The notes below the pieces were generated by a model, which was given only the letters and a program-made list of their open reading frames with translations, made no database searches and was not told where the DNA came from. A stretch of 64,000 bases of DNA from Euzebya rosea (lineage in GTDB: Bacteria > Actinomycetota > Nitriliruptoria > Euzebyales > Euzebyaceae), in NCBI RefSeq assembly GCF_003073135.1, contig NZ_PGDQ01000014.1:62001-126000 (forward strand), given 5' to 3'. This document shows, one piece after another, positions 57,412 through 64,000 of this stretch; the first letter of the stretch is position 1; each line of letters opens with the position of its first letter. The translations under genes were made by a program, and so were the position numbers.

Positions 57412-57444
57412 GAAACGCCACCAGCGTGCAGCTGGTGGCGTTTC
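57412..57444. terminator. bidirectional terminator between parB and ddl
   Basis: GAAACGCCACCAGC pairs perfectly with GCTGGTGGCGTTTC around loop GTGCA: a 14-bp stem with a T-run ending each strand's stem. It sits between the convergent parB and ddl stops, so it can terminate both transcripts. Confidence 0.85.
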
Positions 57445-57461
57445 CGCAGGTCAGAGGCGTT

Positions 57462-58421
57462 TTACTTGCGCGTGCTGACCGGCTCCAGCGCCGCTGACAC
57501 GATCGTTTCGCAGAGCTCGGCGAACGACATGCCCTTCGCCTCGGCTGCTGCGGGCAACAGCGAGGTCTCGGTCATGCCCGGACAGGTGTCCAGCTCCAGG
57601 AGCCACGGCTGCCCGTCGTGGTCAACCATCAGGTCCACACGAGTCACGTGCCGTGCGTCGGCCTGCTCGTAGGCCGCCACCGCCGCCGAGGCCGCGGCGT
57701 CCAGGACGTCGGCCGGGAGGCGTGCCGGGGCGTGCAGCAGCGTCGCGCCGGGTGTGTATCGGGCGGAGAAGTCGTAGTGATCGTCCGGGCCGTGCGACGC
57801 GATGTCGATCTCGACCGCCGGCAACACCTCACCATCGACGATGGAGATGGCCAGCTCCGTCCCGTCGACCCGACGCTCGACCAGCGCCACACCGTGGTAC
57901 CGGAACGACCCGATCAACGCGTCGGTCAGCTGGTCGGCGCTGTTGACGTAGCCGACCCCCATGCTGCCGCCACCCTGGCTCGGCTTGACGACCAGCGGCA
58001 GCTGCAGTGTGTCGATCACCCGGGGCAGCAGCCGTGCGGCGCCGAGGTCCCGGATGGCCTCGCTGGACACCGACACCCAGTCCGGCGTGGGGATCCCGGC
58101 GCGCCTCCACAGCGCCTTGGTGACGGCCTTGTCCCAGGCCAACGACGACGCCCTCGCGTCGGGGCCGGTGAAGGGAATGCCGAGCAGCTCGAGCAGCCCC
58201 TGGATCGTGCCATCCTCCCCCATGCGTCCATGGAGGGCGAGGTAGGCCAGGTCCGGCTCGAACTCGCTCAGGTGATCACCGAGCTGTGGGTCGACATCGA
58301 GCACCCTGACGTCGTGGCCGACGCTCTCCAGCGCGGCGGCGATACGGGTGCCCGACTGTAGGCTGACCTCGCGTTCCAGCGACAGGCCACCGGCGATGAC
58401 GGCGATGCGGTTGCTGCTCAT
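57462..58421 (-). CDS. ddl: D-alanine--D-alanine ligase
   Basis: A 319-residue ATP-grasp ligase making the D-Ala-D-Ala end of the peptidoglycan stem. Visible: 'GGLSLEREVSLQSG' start, 'LHGRMGEDGTIQGLLELLGIPFTG' (quoted in part as HGRMGEDGTIQGLLE), 'VVKPSQGGGSMGVGYV', 'VERRVDGTELAISIV', and 'LLELDTCPGMTETSL' for metal and nucleotide. The usual closing NxxPG is DTCPG, an Asn-to-Asp change. The ATG overlaps the aminotransferase stop (ATGA). Confidence 0.93.
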   Translation of the reverse strand: MSSNRIAVIAGGLSLEREVSLQSGTRIAAALESVGHDVRVLDVDPQLGDHLSEFEPDLAYLALHGRMGEDGTIQGLLELLGIPFTGPDARASSLAWDKAVTKALWRRAGIPTPDWVSVSSEAIRDLGAARLLPRVIDTLQLPLVVKPSQGGGSMGVGYVNSADQLTDALIGSFRYHGVALVERRVDGTELAISIVDGEVLPAVEIDIASHGPDDHYDFSARYTPGATLLHAPARLPADVLDAAASAAVAAYEQADARHVTRVDLMVDHDGQPWLLELDTCPGMTETSLLPAAAEAKGMSFAELCETIVSAALEPVSTRK

Positions 58422-59665
58422 GCCTCGGTCCCCGAACGTCCGAACGCCTCCAGCAGCGTCATCTCGTCTCCGATCAGCTTGCCCAGGCGGCGGATGCCCT
58501 CGCGGATCCGGGTCTCGTTGGCGTAGCTGAAGTTCAGTCGCATCTCGTGGGTTCCTCCACCGTCGGCGTAGAAACCTCGTCCGGGGACGTAGGCCACGCG
58601 GGCGTTGATGGCGCGGGGCAGCATCGCCCCGGTGTCGATCGCGTCGGGCAGCCTGACCCAGGCGAACATGCCGCCGGTCGGAGGGCTCACCTTCGCGCTG
58701 GCGGGAAAGGCCGACTCGATCTCGGCCAGCATGGCGTCGCAGCGTTCGCGGTACAGCTCGGTGAAGCTGCGGACGTGCTCGGTCCACGGCTGCGTGCGCA
58801 ACCAGGCGTCGGCGATCCCCTGGGTGGCGTTGGACTGGCACAGGTCCGAGGCTTCCTTCAGCTGTACGAGCTTGTCGCGGACCGACCGGGGCGCGAGCAC
58901 CCAGCCGGTTCGCATGCCGGGGGAGAACATCTTGGAGAGGCTGCTCAGGTAGATGACCCGCTCGGGCGCGAGGGACACCAGCGGCGTCCGACGCTCGTGC
59001 TTGAAGTCCAGCATCCCGTACGGGTTGTCCTCGATGACCATGACGTCGAACCGCTCGGCGATCGCGACGATCCGTTCCCGTCGTTCCAGGGACAGGGAGA
59101 CTCCCGCCGGGTTCTGGTGGTTGGGGATGGTGTAGATCATCTTGGCCGGCCGCCCCTCGTCGACCAGGCGCTGCATGGTCTCGGCGAGGGCGTCGGGGTC
59201 CATGCCGTCACCGTCCATGCCGACGTGCACGACCCTCGGCTCGTACTGCTGGAACGCCGACAGCGCGCCCACGTACGAGGGACCCTCGGCGACCACGACG
59301 TCACCGGGGTCGATGAAGAGGCGTGCGAGCAGGTCGAGCGCCTGCTGGCCGCCGGTGGTCACGACGAGGTCGTCGGCGCGGGCGTGGATGCCCTCCTCCG
59401 CCATGACCATCGTCAGCGACTCGCGCAGCCGCTCGCTGCCCTGTCCCCCGCCGTACTGCAGCGCGGTCACCCCGTCGCGGGCGAAGACCTCGGCGGCGAC
59501 CGCGGCCACCTCCTCGAAGTCCAGGACCGACACGTCGGGCATGCCGCCTGCCAGGGAGACGACCTCCGGGCGGCTCGCGACGGCGAACAGTGCGCGGATC
59601 TCGCTTGCCTTCATGCCGGTGGCGCGGGTGGCGTAGCGCTTCAGATGGGGGTCGACGGCGGCCAA
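58418..59665 (-). CDS. PLP-dependent aminotransferase (class I, LysN/2-aminoadipate type)
   Basis: A 415-residue fold-type I aminotransferase: 'VVSLAGGMPDVSVL', 'ALQYGGGQGSERLRES', 'TTGGQQALDLLARLF', 'YTIPNHQNPAGVSLSLERR', the PLP-binding Lys in 'YLSSLSKMFSPGMRTGWV', and the terminal 'MRLNFSYA'. Substrate could be a branched or aromatic amino acid or 2-aminoadipate. TTG 59665 is chosen because AGGAG lies seven bases upstream and it includes the conserved 'YATRATGMKASEIRALF'; a Met-only start would lose it. Confidence 0.9.
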   Translation of the reverse strand: MAAVDPHLKRYATRATGMKASEIRALFAVASRPEVVSLAGGMPDVSVLDFEEVAAVAAEVFARDGVTALQYGGGQGSERLRESLTMVMAEEGIHARADDLVVTTGGQQALDLLARLFIDPGDVVVAEGPSYVGALSAFQQYEPRVVHVGMDGDGMDPDALAETMQRLVDEGRPAKMIYTIPNHQNPAGVSLSLERRERIVAIAERFDVMVIEDNPYGMLDFKHERRTPLVSLAPERVIYLSSLSKMFSPGMRTGWVLAPRSVRDKLVQLKEASDLCQSNATQGIADAWLRTQPWTEHVRSFTELYRERCDAMLAEIESAFPASAKVSPPTGGMFAWVRLPDAIDTGAMLPRAINARVAYVPGRGFYADGGGTHEMRLNFSYANETRIREGIRRLGKLIGDEMTLLEAFGRSGTEA

Positions 59666-59835
59666 GTCGGGCTCCTGAGAACGGCGGCACGGGGTTGTCG
59701 AGAGGTTCAGCGTAGCGACGCGCCCCGTGACCACCCTGATGGCCACTCCACCGATGGGCAGTCGACCTCTTGGAGACTGTTGGATCAGTAATGAAGTGAT
59801 TCGGCACGGGCAGCGGCCATCGGTCCGGACCTGCG

Positions 59836-59841
59836 TATCCT
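59836..59841 (+). promoter_or_regulatory. putative -10 for leaderless transcript
   Basis: TATCCT fits TANNNT and ends six bases before a GTG codon at 59848, the spacing expected for leaderless mRNAs that are common in Actinobacteria. Confidence 0.4.
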
Positions 59842-59847
59842 CGGGTC

Positions 59848-59952
59848 GTGACCACTGGCCCGTCGATGCTGCGCCGATCGGTGGTCGGGCTCGTGCTCGG
59901 CCTCGGTGTCGGGCTGCTCGCGATCTGGAGCTCGGGAGGACGGGACCGGTGA
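59848..59952 (+). CDS. 34-residue single-pass membrane peptide
   Basis: A short frame, VTTGPSMLRRSVVGLV then LGLGVGLLAIWSSGGRDR. It has one hydrophobic helix with a basic N-terminus, and no family. The TGA overlaps the GNAT gene's GTG (GTGA), implying coupling. A -10-like TATCCT ends six bases before its GTG; an internal ATG at 59866 is an alternative start. It may simply be a leader whose translation feeds the next gene. Confidence 0.5.
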   Translation: MTTGPSMLRRSVVGLVLGLGVGLLAIWSSGGRDR

Positions 59953-60614
59953 TTCCGCCGAGGGTGCGCGTGCTCGACATGGACGACCTCGACGCCCTCC
60001 CCTCACCGTGTCGTGGGTGCATGTTCTGGCAGTCCGCCGCCGCCCCGCCGGGTGAACAGGCGAGCGACCCGCAGGGTCAGGACGCGTGGTGGCAGGCCAT
60101 GCAGCTGGACTGGGGCACCCCCGGCAAGGGCATCTGGGACGGCGACGAGCTGATCGCCTTCGCCCTCTTCGCACCACCGTTGCACGTGCAACGTCCCCGA
60201 ACCCTGACCTTCGCGCCCAGCGACGACGCGCTGGTCCTCGCCACGATGTGGTGCGACCCCGACCACCGGGGCGCCGGCCATGCCCGCCACCTGCTCCAGG
60301 CGCTCGCACGGGATGCGCTGAGCCAGGGGTACGAGGCGATCGAGGCCTACGGCGCCGCGTTCGTCCGGGACGGTGCCTGCGTGCTCAGCGGGTCGGCGCT
60401 GGAAGCCCTCGGGTTCGCCCTGCACCGTCCCCACCCGACGACGGCGCTGTACCGCATGGACCTGGACCGCACGGTCAGCTGGCCGCAGGCGGTCGGGCAT
60501 GCGCTGGGTGAGGTCATCTCCAGCCTGCAGGGCCGCGAACGCGCGCGTGCGCGTCCTGCCCTGGAGCAGCGTCAGCTGCGGGAGGACGTGCGGACCAACG
60601 GGTCCTCGTCGTAG
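59949..60614 (+). CDS. GNAT-family acetyltransferase
   Basis: A 221-residue acetyltransferase. The acetyl-CoA loop 'CDPDHRGAGHARHLLQAL' has the R/QxxGxG/A pattern; N-terminal 'SPCRGCMFWQ' is Cys-rich and unlike the core fold. Substrate unknown, though genes of this type are seen beside parB and aminotransferase genes. GGAGG lies nine bases before GTG 59949. It contains the GTTGCACGTGCAAC palindrome. Confidence 0.85.
   Translation: MIPPRVRVLDMDDLDALPSPCRGCMFWQSAAAPPGEQASDPQGQDAWWQAMQLDWGTPGKGIWDGDELIAFALFAPPLHVQRPRTLTFAPSDDALVLATMWCDPDHRGAGHARHLLQALARDALSQGYEAIEAYGAAFVRDGACVLSGSALEALGFALHRPHPTTALYRMDLDRTVSWPQAVGHALGEVISSLQGRERARARPALEQRQLREDVRTNGSSS
60179..60192. promoter_or_regulatory. parS-like palindrome inside GNAT gene
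   Basis: GTTGCACGTGCAAC is a perfect palindrome. Its right half GTGCAAC equals that of three sites near parA, but the left half departs from GTTYCAC, so ParB affinity is uncertain. Confidence 0.5.
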
Positions 60615-61708
60615 CCCTCGAGGAACCGCCGGATACCGGCCGTCAGCTGCCGTGCGAGGCGGTCCTGCACGGCCGGGTCGGTCAGGCGAGCCAGGTCCTC
60701 GGGGCTGGTCGCGAAGCCGGGTTCGATCACGACCGCCGGCATGCGTGTCTCGCGGAGCAGCGTCCAGGTCATGGGATGGGCCCGGCAGTCGGGTCCGAGG
60801 CCGGCGAGCAACATGCTGTCGAGCAGGGACTCGGCCAGCGCGTTGCCGGCGGCGGACACGAACCGCAACGATCCGAAGTAGTACGCCGCGCAGCCGGTGG
60901 CGGCCGTGGTCGTGCTGGTGTTGAGGCCGATCGAGACGATCAGGTCGACGCCGAGTCGGTTGGCCATCTGTGCGCGGGCCGAGGACGTGGGGTGCTGGTG
61001 CCGTCCGCGGGACAGGACCGGACGGGCACCGCGGGCGCCCAGGTGGCCGGCCAGGCGGGTGGCGATCTCCCACGACACGTCCTGGGCCTCGGGTGGCAGG
61101 TCGCCACGGTCCCGAGGACGGGTGGCGTCCACCATCACCTGCAGGCCGATGAGGCCCTGTCTGGCGATCCGGCGAACGGCGGCTTCCTCCCGTACCCGCG
61201 TGCTCACTCCGGCCGCCTGATGGCCCCTGTGGAGCCGCTGGAGGGCTTCCAGCGTTCGGGCCCCCACGATCCCGTCGACGTCGAGGCCCACGTTGGCCTG
61301 GAACTCCATGACCGCGGCACGTGAGGACGGTCCGAAGATGCCGTCCTCCATGCCGGCGTCGAAGCCGAGCTGGTTGAGCCGTTGCTGGAGGTCCAACACG
61401 TCGTCGCCCCGCATGGGGGTGCCCGAGTGCCACAGCATCCGGTCCCCGAGGGCGTAGTTGGCCTCGACGAGCGCCTGCCAGGTCTCGGGCCCGACTTCGG
61501 CGTCGGCGGGCAGGTTGCGCTGCCGCTGGAACTCCCGGGTCACTGCGGCGGTGGCGTCGTCGAAGACGTCCCCCTCCTCCAGCGCCGGCTCGATCCCATG
61601 GTCACGCTGCCACCGGCTGAGGCGGCGGCGCAGGTCCAGGATCTCGGAGCCGTGCTGTCCGGGGGTGAGTGGGAGTCCCATCAGGTGAGGAAGGATAGGC
61701 GGCAACAT
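60572..61708 (-). CDS. cwlM: CwlM-like pseudo-amidase with peptidoglycan-binding repeats
   Basis: A 378-residue protein: two PG-binding repeats (residues ~16-80 'VGPETWQALVEANY' and ~98-158 'DGIFGPSSRAAVMEFQ'), then an Amidase_3 fold. Zinc ligands are degenerate: the usual DPGHGG is 'VDATRPRDRGD' and SIHxN is 'SIGLNTST'; only a late Glu in 'VVIEPGF' remains. It is probably not an active N-acetylmuramoyl-L-alanine amidase. In mycobacteria CwlM, beside trxA, regulates MurA after PknB phosphorylation. C-terminus 'VRTSSRS'. ATG 61681 is an alternative start. Confidence 0.85.
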   Translation of the reverse strand: MLPPILPHLMGLPLTPGQHGSEILDLRRRLSRWQRDHGIEPALEEGDVFDDATAAVTREFQRQRNLPADAEVGPETWQALVEANYALGDRMLWHSGTPMRGDDVLDLQQRLNQLGFDAGMEDGIFGPSSRAAVMEFQANVGLDVDGIVGARTLEALQRLHRGHQAAGVSTRVREEAAVRRIARQGLIGLQVMVDATRPRDRGDLPPEAQDVSWEIATRLAGHLGARGARPVLSRGRHQHPTSSARAQMANRLGVDLIVSIGLNTSTTTAATGCAAYYFGSLRFVSAAGNALAESLLDSMLLAGLGPDCRAHPMTWTLLRETRMPAVVIEPGFATSPEDLARLTDPAVQDRLARQLTAGIRRFLEGYDEDPLVRTSSRS

Positions 61709-61709
61709 G

Positions 61710-61740
61710 CCGACGGCCGCCCTGCTGGGGCGGCCGTCGG
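61710..61740 (-). terminator. strong hairpin upstream of cwlM-like start
   Basis: CCGACGGCCGCCC and GGGCGGCCGTCGG are perfect 13-bp arms with a 5-nt loop. It lies 70 bp after trxA and one base before the 61708 ATG. It could attenuate the trxA-cwlM transcript or control translation; no U-run follows. Confidence 0.55.
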
Positions 61741-61813
61741 TGAAGGTTGCGGCCGGACCGGCCGGGTGCAGGACCCGTGCGAGGGGCCTGCGGGTTGTCC
61801 CAGGGCTACGCGT

Positions 61814-62137
61814 CTAGAGGAACTCGGCGAGGTCGCCGAGGAGGGCGCCCTTGTTCTTCGCGCCGACGAGGCGCTTCTTCTCCACGCCGTCCTTGATGAC
61901 GAGCATGGTGGGGATCGACATCACGCGGTACTGCCGAGCGGTGTCGGGGTTCTCGTCGACGTTGAGCTTAAGGACCTTGATGTTGTCCGCCTGCTCCTGG
62001 GCGATCTCGTCGATGATCGGACCGACCATGCGGCACGGTCCGCACCACTCGGCCCAGAAGTCGATGAGGACCGGCTTGTCGGCCTCGAGGACCTCCTGCT
62101 GCCAGGTTGCGTCGGTCACCTTGGGGGTGTTGCTCAT
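61814..62137 (-). CDS. trxA: thioredoxin
   Basis: A 107-residue disulfide reductase with active site WCGPC (Cys32, Cys35), cis-Pro 'SIPTMLV' and 'VGAKNKGALLGDL'. It is reduced by the thioredoxin reductase encoded just upstream. Start ATG 62137 has AGGAGG ~11 bases upstream; longer frames are not conserved. Confidence 0.96.
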   Translation of the reverse strand: MSNTPKVTDATWQQEVLEADKPVLIDFWAEWCGPCRMVGPIIDEIAQEQADNIKVLKLNVDENPDTARQYRVMSIPTMLVIKDGVEKKRLVGAKNKGALLGDLAEFL

Positions 62138-62252
62138 GAGGGGTACTGCCTCCTGCGGGGGGTCTGTCGGGTGCTGTCGGGGTGGAAGTGCTGTGGATTC
62201 AACGCTGCTGCTGGACCGACTATTCCACGGCCCGACCCGGGGTGCCCGGGGT

Positions 62253-63191
62253 TCAGTGTGCGTTGGACTCCAGCCAGCGTTCGGCGTCGAGGGCGGACTT
62301 GCAGCCCTGACCGGCGGCCGTGATGGCCTGACGGTAGATGGTGTCGGTGATGTCGCCAGCGGCGAAGACGCCCGGGACGGACGTGGCGGTCGTGGGTTCC
62401 TGCACCAGGATGTAGCCCTCGTCGTCGAGGTCGAGCTGCCCCTGGAACAGCGAGCTGGAGGGGTCGTGCCCGATCGCCAGGAACAGCCCGTCGGTCGCCA
62501 TCTCGTGACGCTCCCCGGTGTTGGTGTCCTCGAGGACGACGCCGGTGACCGCGTCCTCGCCGAGGACATCGACGACGGCGGTGTTCCAGATGAACTCGAT
62601 CTTCTCGTTGGCCATCGCACGGTCGGCCATGATCTGGGAGGCACGAAGCTCGTCACGACGGTGCACGACCTTGACCTTCGAGGCGAACTTGGTCAGGAAC
62701 ATCGCCTCCTCCATGGCGGAGTCGCCGCCACCGACCACGACCAGCTCCTGGTCGCGGAAGAAGAAGCCGTCGCACGTGGCGCAGGCCGAGACGCCCTTGC
62801 CGATGAGACGCTGCTCGTTCGGCAGGCCCAGCCAGCGGGCGGTCGCGCCGGTGGAGATGATGATCGTGCGCGCCTGCACGCGGTCGGCGCCGACCTCGAT
62901 GGTGAACGGCGAGCCGGTGGACAGGTCGACGCTGGTGACGTCCTGTGTCATGAACTGGGTGCCGAACTTCTCCGCCTGCTTGCGGAAGTCCATCATCAGC
63001 TCGGGGCCCATGCGACCGTCGGGGAAGCCGGGGAAGTTCTCGACCTCCGTGGTCTGCATGAGCTGCCCGCCGGCGGCGATGCCCTCGATCACGAGGGGCG
63101 CCAGGTCGGCACGGGCGGCGTAGAGGGCGGCGGTCAGCCCAGCGGGTCCGGAGCCGATGATGACGACGTCGTGGATGGTGTCAGCGCTCAT
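62253..63191 (-). CDS. trxB: thioredoxin reductase
   Basis: A 312-residue low-molecular-weight FAD/NADPH enzyme. FAD motif 'GSGPAGLTAA' (13-22), redox pair 'CATC' at Cys137/Cys140, NADPH motif 'VVGGGDSAMEEA', and 'GVFAAGDIT'. It reduces TrxA. ATG 63191 with AGGA nine bases upstream is preferred to ATG 63263. Confidence 0.96.
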   Translation of the reverse strand: MSADTIHDVVIIGSGPAGLTAALYAARADLAPLVIEGIAAGGQLMQTTEVENFPGFPDGRMGPELMMDFRKQAEKFGTQFMTQDVTSVDLSTGSPFTIEVGADRVQARTIIISTGATARWLGLPNEQRLIGKGVSACATCDGFFFRDQELVVVGGGDSAMEEAMFLTKFASKVKVVHRRDELRASQIMADRAMANEKIEFIWNTAVVDVLGEDAVTGVVLEDTNTGERHEMATDGLFLAIGHDPSSSLFQGQLDLDDEGYILVQEPTTATSVPGVFAAGDITDTIYRQAITAAGQGCKSALDAERWLESNAH

Positions 63192-63301
63192 GGGAAAGGG
63201 TCCTTCGACGAGAGGTGCCTCGCGCACCGTGTCTGCGGTGGGGGCGGGTAGGGCGGTCGGCATGGCAGAACGCCGGGGACCCCGATCCTATTCCGTGGGG
63301 C

Positions 63302-64000
63302 TCACGACACGACAGCCAGGACGGTGCATCCGTCCGGGTCCACGACCCACACGTCGATGCGGTCCAGTGCGTCCCCGCTGCTGGAGCGCACGAGCGCGTA
63401 GCCGAGGCGTGGATCGCCGTCGGCGGTGAACGACGCGGCGACGGCGGGGACCACGACCCCGTCGGCGTCGCGGAGGACCTCGGTCACACAGGCACCGGGT
63501 TCGACCCCGTCGTCGAACGGCTCGGCCCGGAGGATCTCGTCGCGGAACGGGGTGGCCAGCTGCTGGGCGTCCGCCTCGGACCGGCCGAGCAGCTGCGTTG
63601 CGGCCGGGTCGCCGCCGACGGTGGCCCGAACGGCGTCGTCGTCCCCACCGATCTCGCCGAGGTTCAGGAGGGCGGGTCCCACCGGCGCCGCGGAGGCGGC
63701 TCCGGTGGCATCCCCCGTGTCGTCGTCGGCCAGCTCGCCGTCGGCTGCGGCCTCGTCCGCCGCGGTTCCCTCGGCGGCCTCCTCTTCGGCGTCCTCGACG
63801 GGTGCCTCCTCCGCGGCGAGCGGGGCGTCGAGGGCCGTGGGTTCCTGGAGCATGTCGGGCGCCATCTCCATGGCGGCCTCCTCCCGCTCGTCCTCGGCGG
63901 AATCGGCTGCGCCGCCGGCGAACGCCGCCTCGTCGCCCATGGTCCGAGCGCTGGTGTCGTCCACGGACTCGACGCTGTCACCGCTGTCGTCCGACGACGA
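63302..64000 (-). CDS. acidic protein, C-terminal part (possible anti-sigma factor)
   Basis: The reading frame continues past the window edge, so the N-terminus is missing. What is seen: a low-complexity Glu/Ala/Asp-rich stretch, then a ~110-residue folded end ('FRDEILRAEPFDDGVEPGACVTEVL', partly quoted as EPGACVTEVL, and 'VVDPDGCTVLAVVS') with two Cys. In mycobacteria the gene before trxB encodes a SigM anti-sigma factor, so this may be its extracytoplasmic part. Evidence is positional only. Confidence 0.6.
   Translation of the reverse strand, partial: SSSDDSGDSVESVDDTSARTMGDEAAFAGGAADSAEDEREEAAMEMAPDMLQEPTALDAPLAAEEAPVEDAEEEAAEGTAADEAAADGELADDDTGDATGAASAAPVGPALLNLGEIGGDDDAVRATVGGDPAATQLLGRSEADAQQLATPFRDEILRAEPFDDGVEPGACVTEVLRDADGVVVPAVAASFTADGDPRLGYALVRSSSGDALDRIDVWVVDPDGCTVLAVVS

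Overview
The window is about 70% GC chromosomal DNA from the neighbourhood of a bacterial replication origin. Gene order (gyrA, gyrB, dciA, recF, dnaN and dnaA on one strand; rpmH, rnpA, yidD, yidC, khpB, rsmG, parA and parB on the other) together with the fhaA-fhaB-pstP-rodA-pbpA-pknB operon, crgA, a class E sortase and a trxB-trxA-cwlM-like block is the arrangement known from Actinomycetota. Three tRNA genes without an encoded CCA, GTG/TTG starts and cell-wall-binding type 2 repeats fit. A deep-branching class such as Nitriliruptoria (Euzebya-like) is a guess; genus cannot be read from the sequence.

Layout. 0-4.2 kb: a leftward operon (small unknown protein, membrane protein, zinc-free medium-chain dehydrogenase, small membrane protein, ABC exporter) divergent from a MalT-like LuxR regulator (4.3-6.5 kb) across a 14-bp palindrome. 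6.5-10.8 kb: tRNA-Leu(CAG), a lipoprotein and a TetR-controlled ABC exporter. 11-14.9 kb: a co-directional set of K+ channel-like protein, membrane spermidine-synthase-like protein, DUF350, DUF4247 lipoprotein and DUF2617. 15-19.9 kb: a secreted penicillin-acylase-like hydrolase ending in cell-wall-binding repeats, and a three-module DUF6176/SnoaL-like protein.

20-27.5 kb: the phospho-signalling and cell-elongation operon (FhaA, FhaB, PstP, RodA/FtsW, PBP, PknB). Then a 0.6-kb gene-free stretch with a degenerate ~211-bp duplication; pabA/trpG, a TetR regulator and a degenerate AMP-ligase-like protein with a long acidic N-terminus; GH18 protein, 41-aa membrane protein, class E sortase, CrgA; a zinc-ribbon membrane protein and methyltransferase; tRNA-Ala(TGC), a 37-aa DLW-39-like protein, an unknown gene, a 61-bp triple repeat and tRNA-Ile(GAT).

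38.4-51.7 kb: replication core and the rpmH-yidC block. DnaA-box-like sites lie on both sides of dnaA, so either or both intergenic regions may be oriC. 52.5-55.4 kb: almost 2.9 kb without a convincing gene, carrying five parS-like sites directly upstream of parAB; two weaker sites lie in recF and in a GNAT gene. 57-64 kb: ddl, a PLP aminotransferase, a 34-aa peptide and GNAT gene, a CwlM-like pseudo-amidase, trxA, trxB and the 3' part of an acidic protein that may be an anti-sigma factor.

Working together: origin firing (DnaA, DnaN, DciA, gyrase), origin segregation (ParABS) and PknB/PstP-controlled wall growth (RodA, PBP, CwlM-like, CrgA, Ddl, sortase) share one 40-kb block. The least explained elements are the polyamine-channel cluster, the pseudo-AMP-ligase, the gene-free parS region and three families of intergenic repeats.
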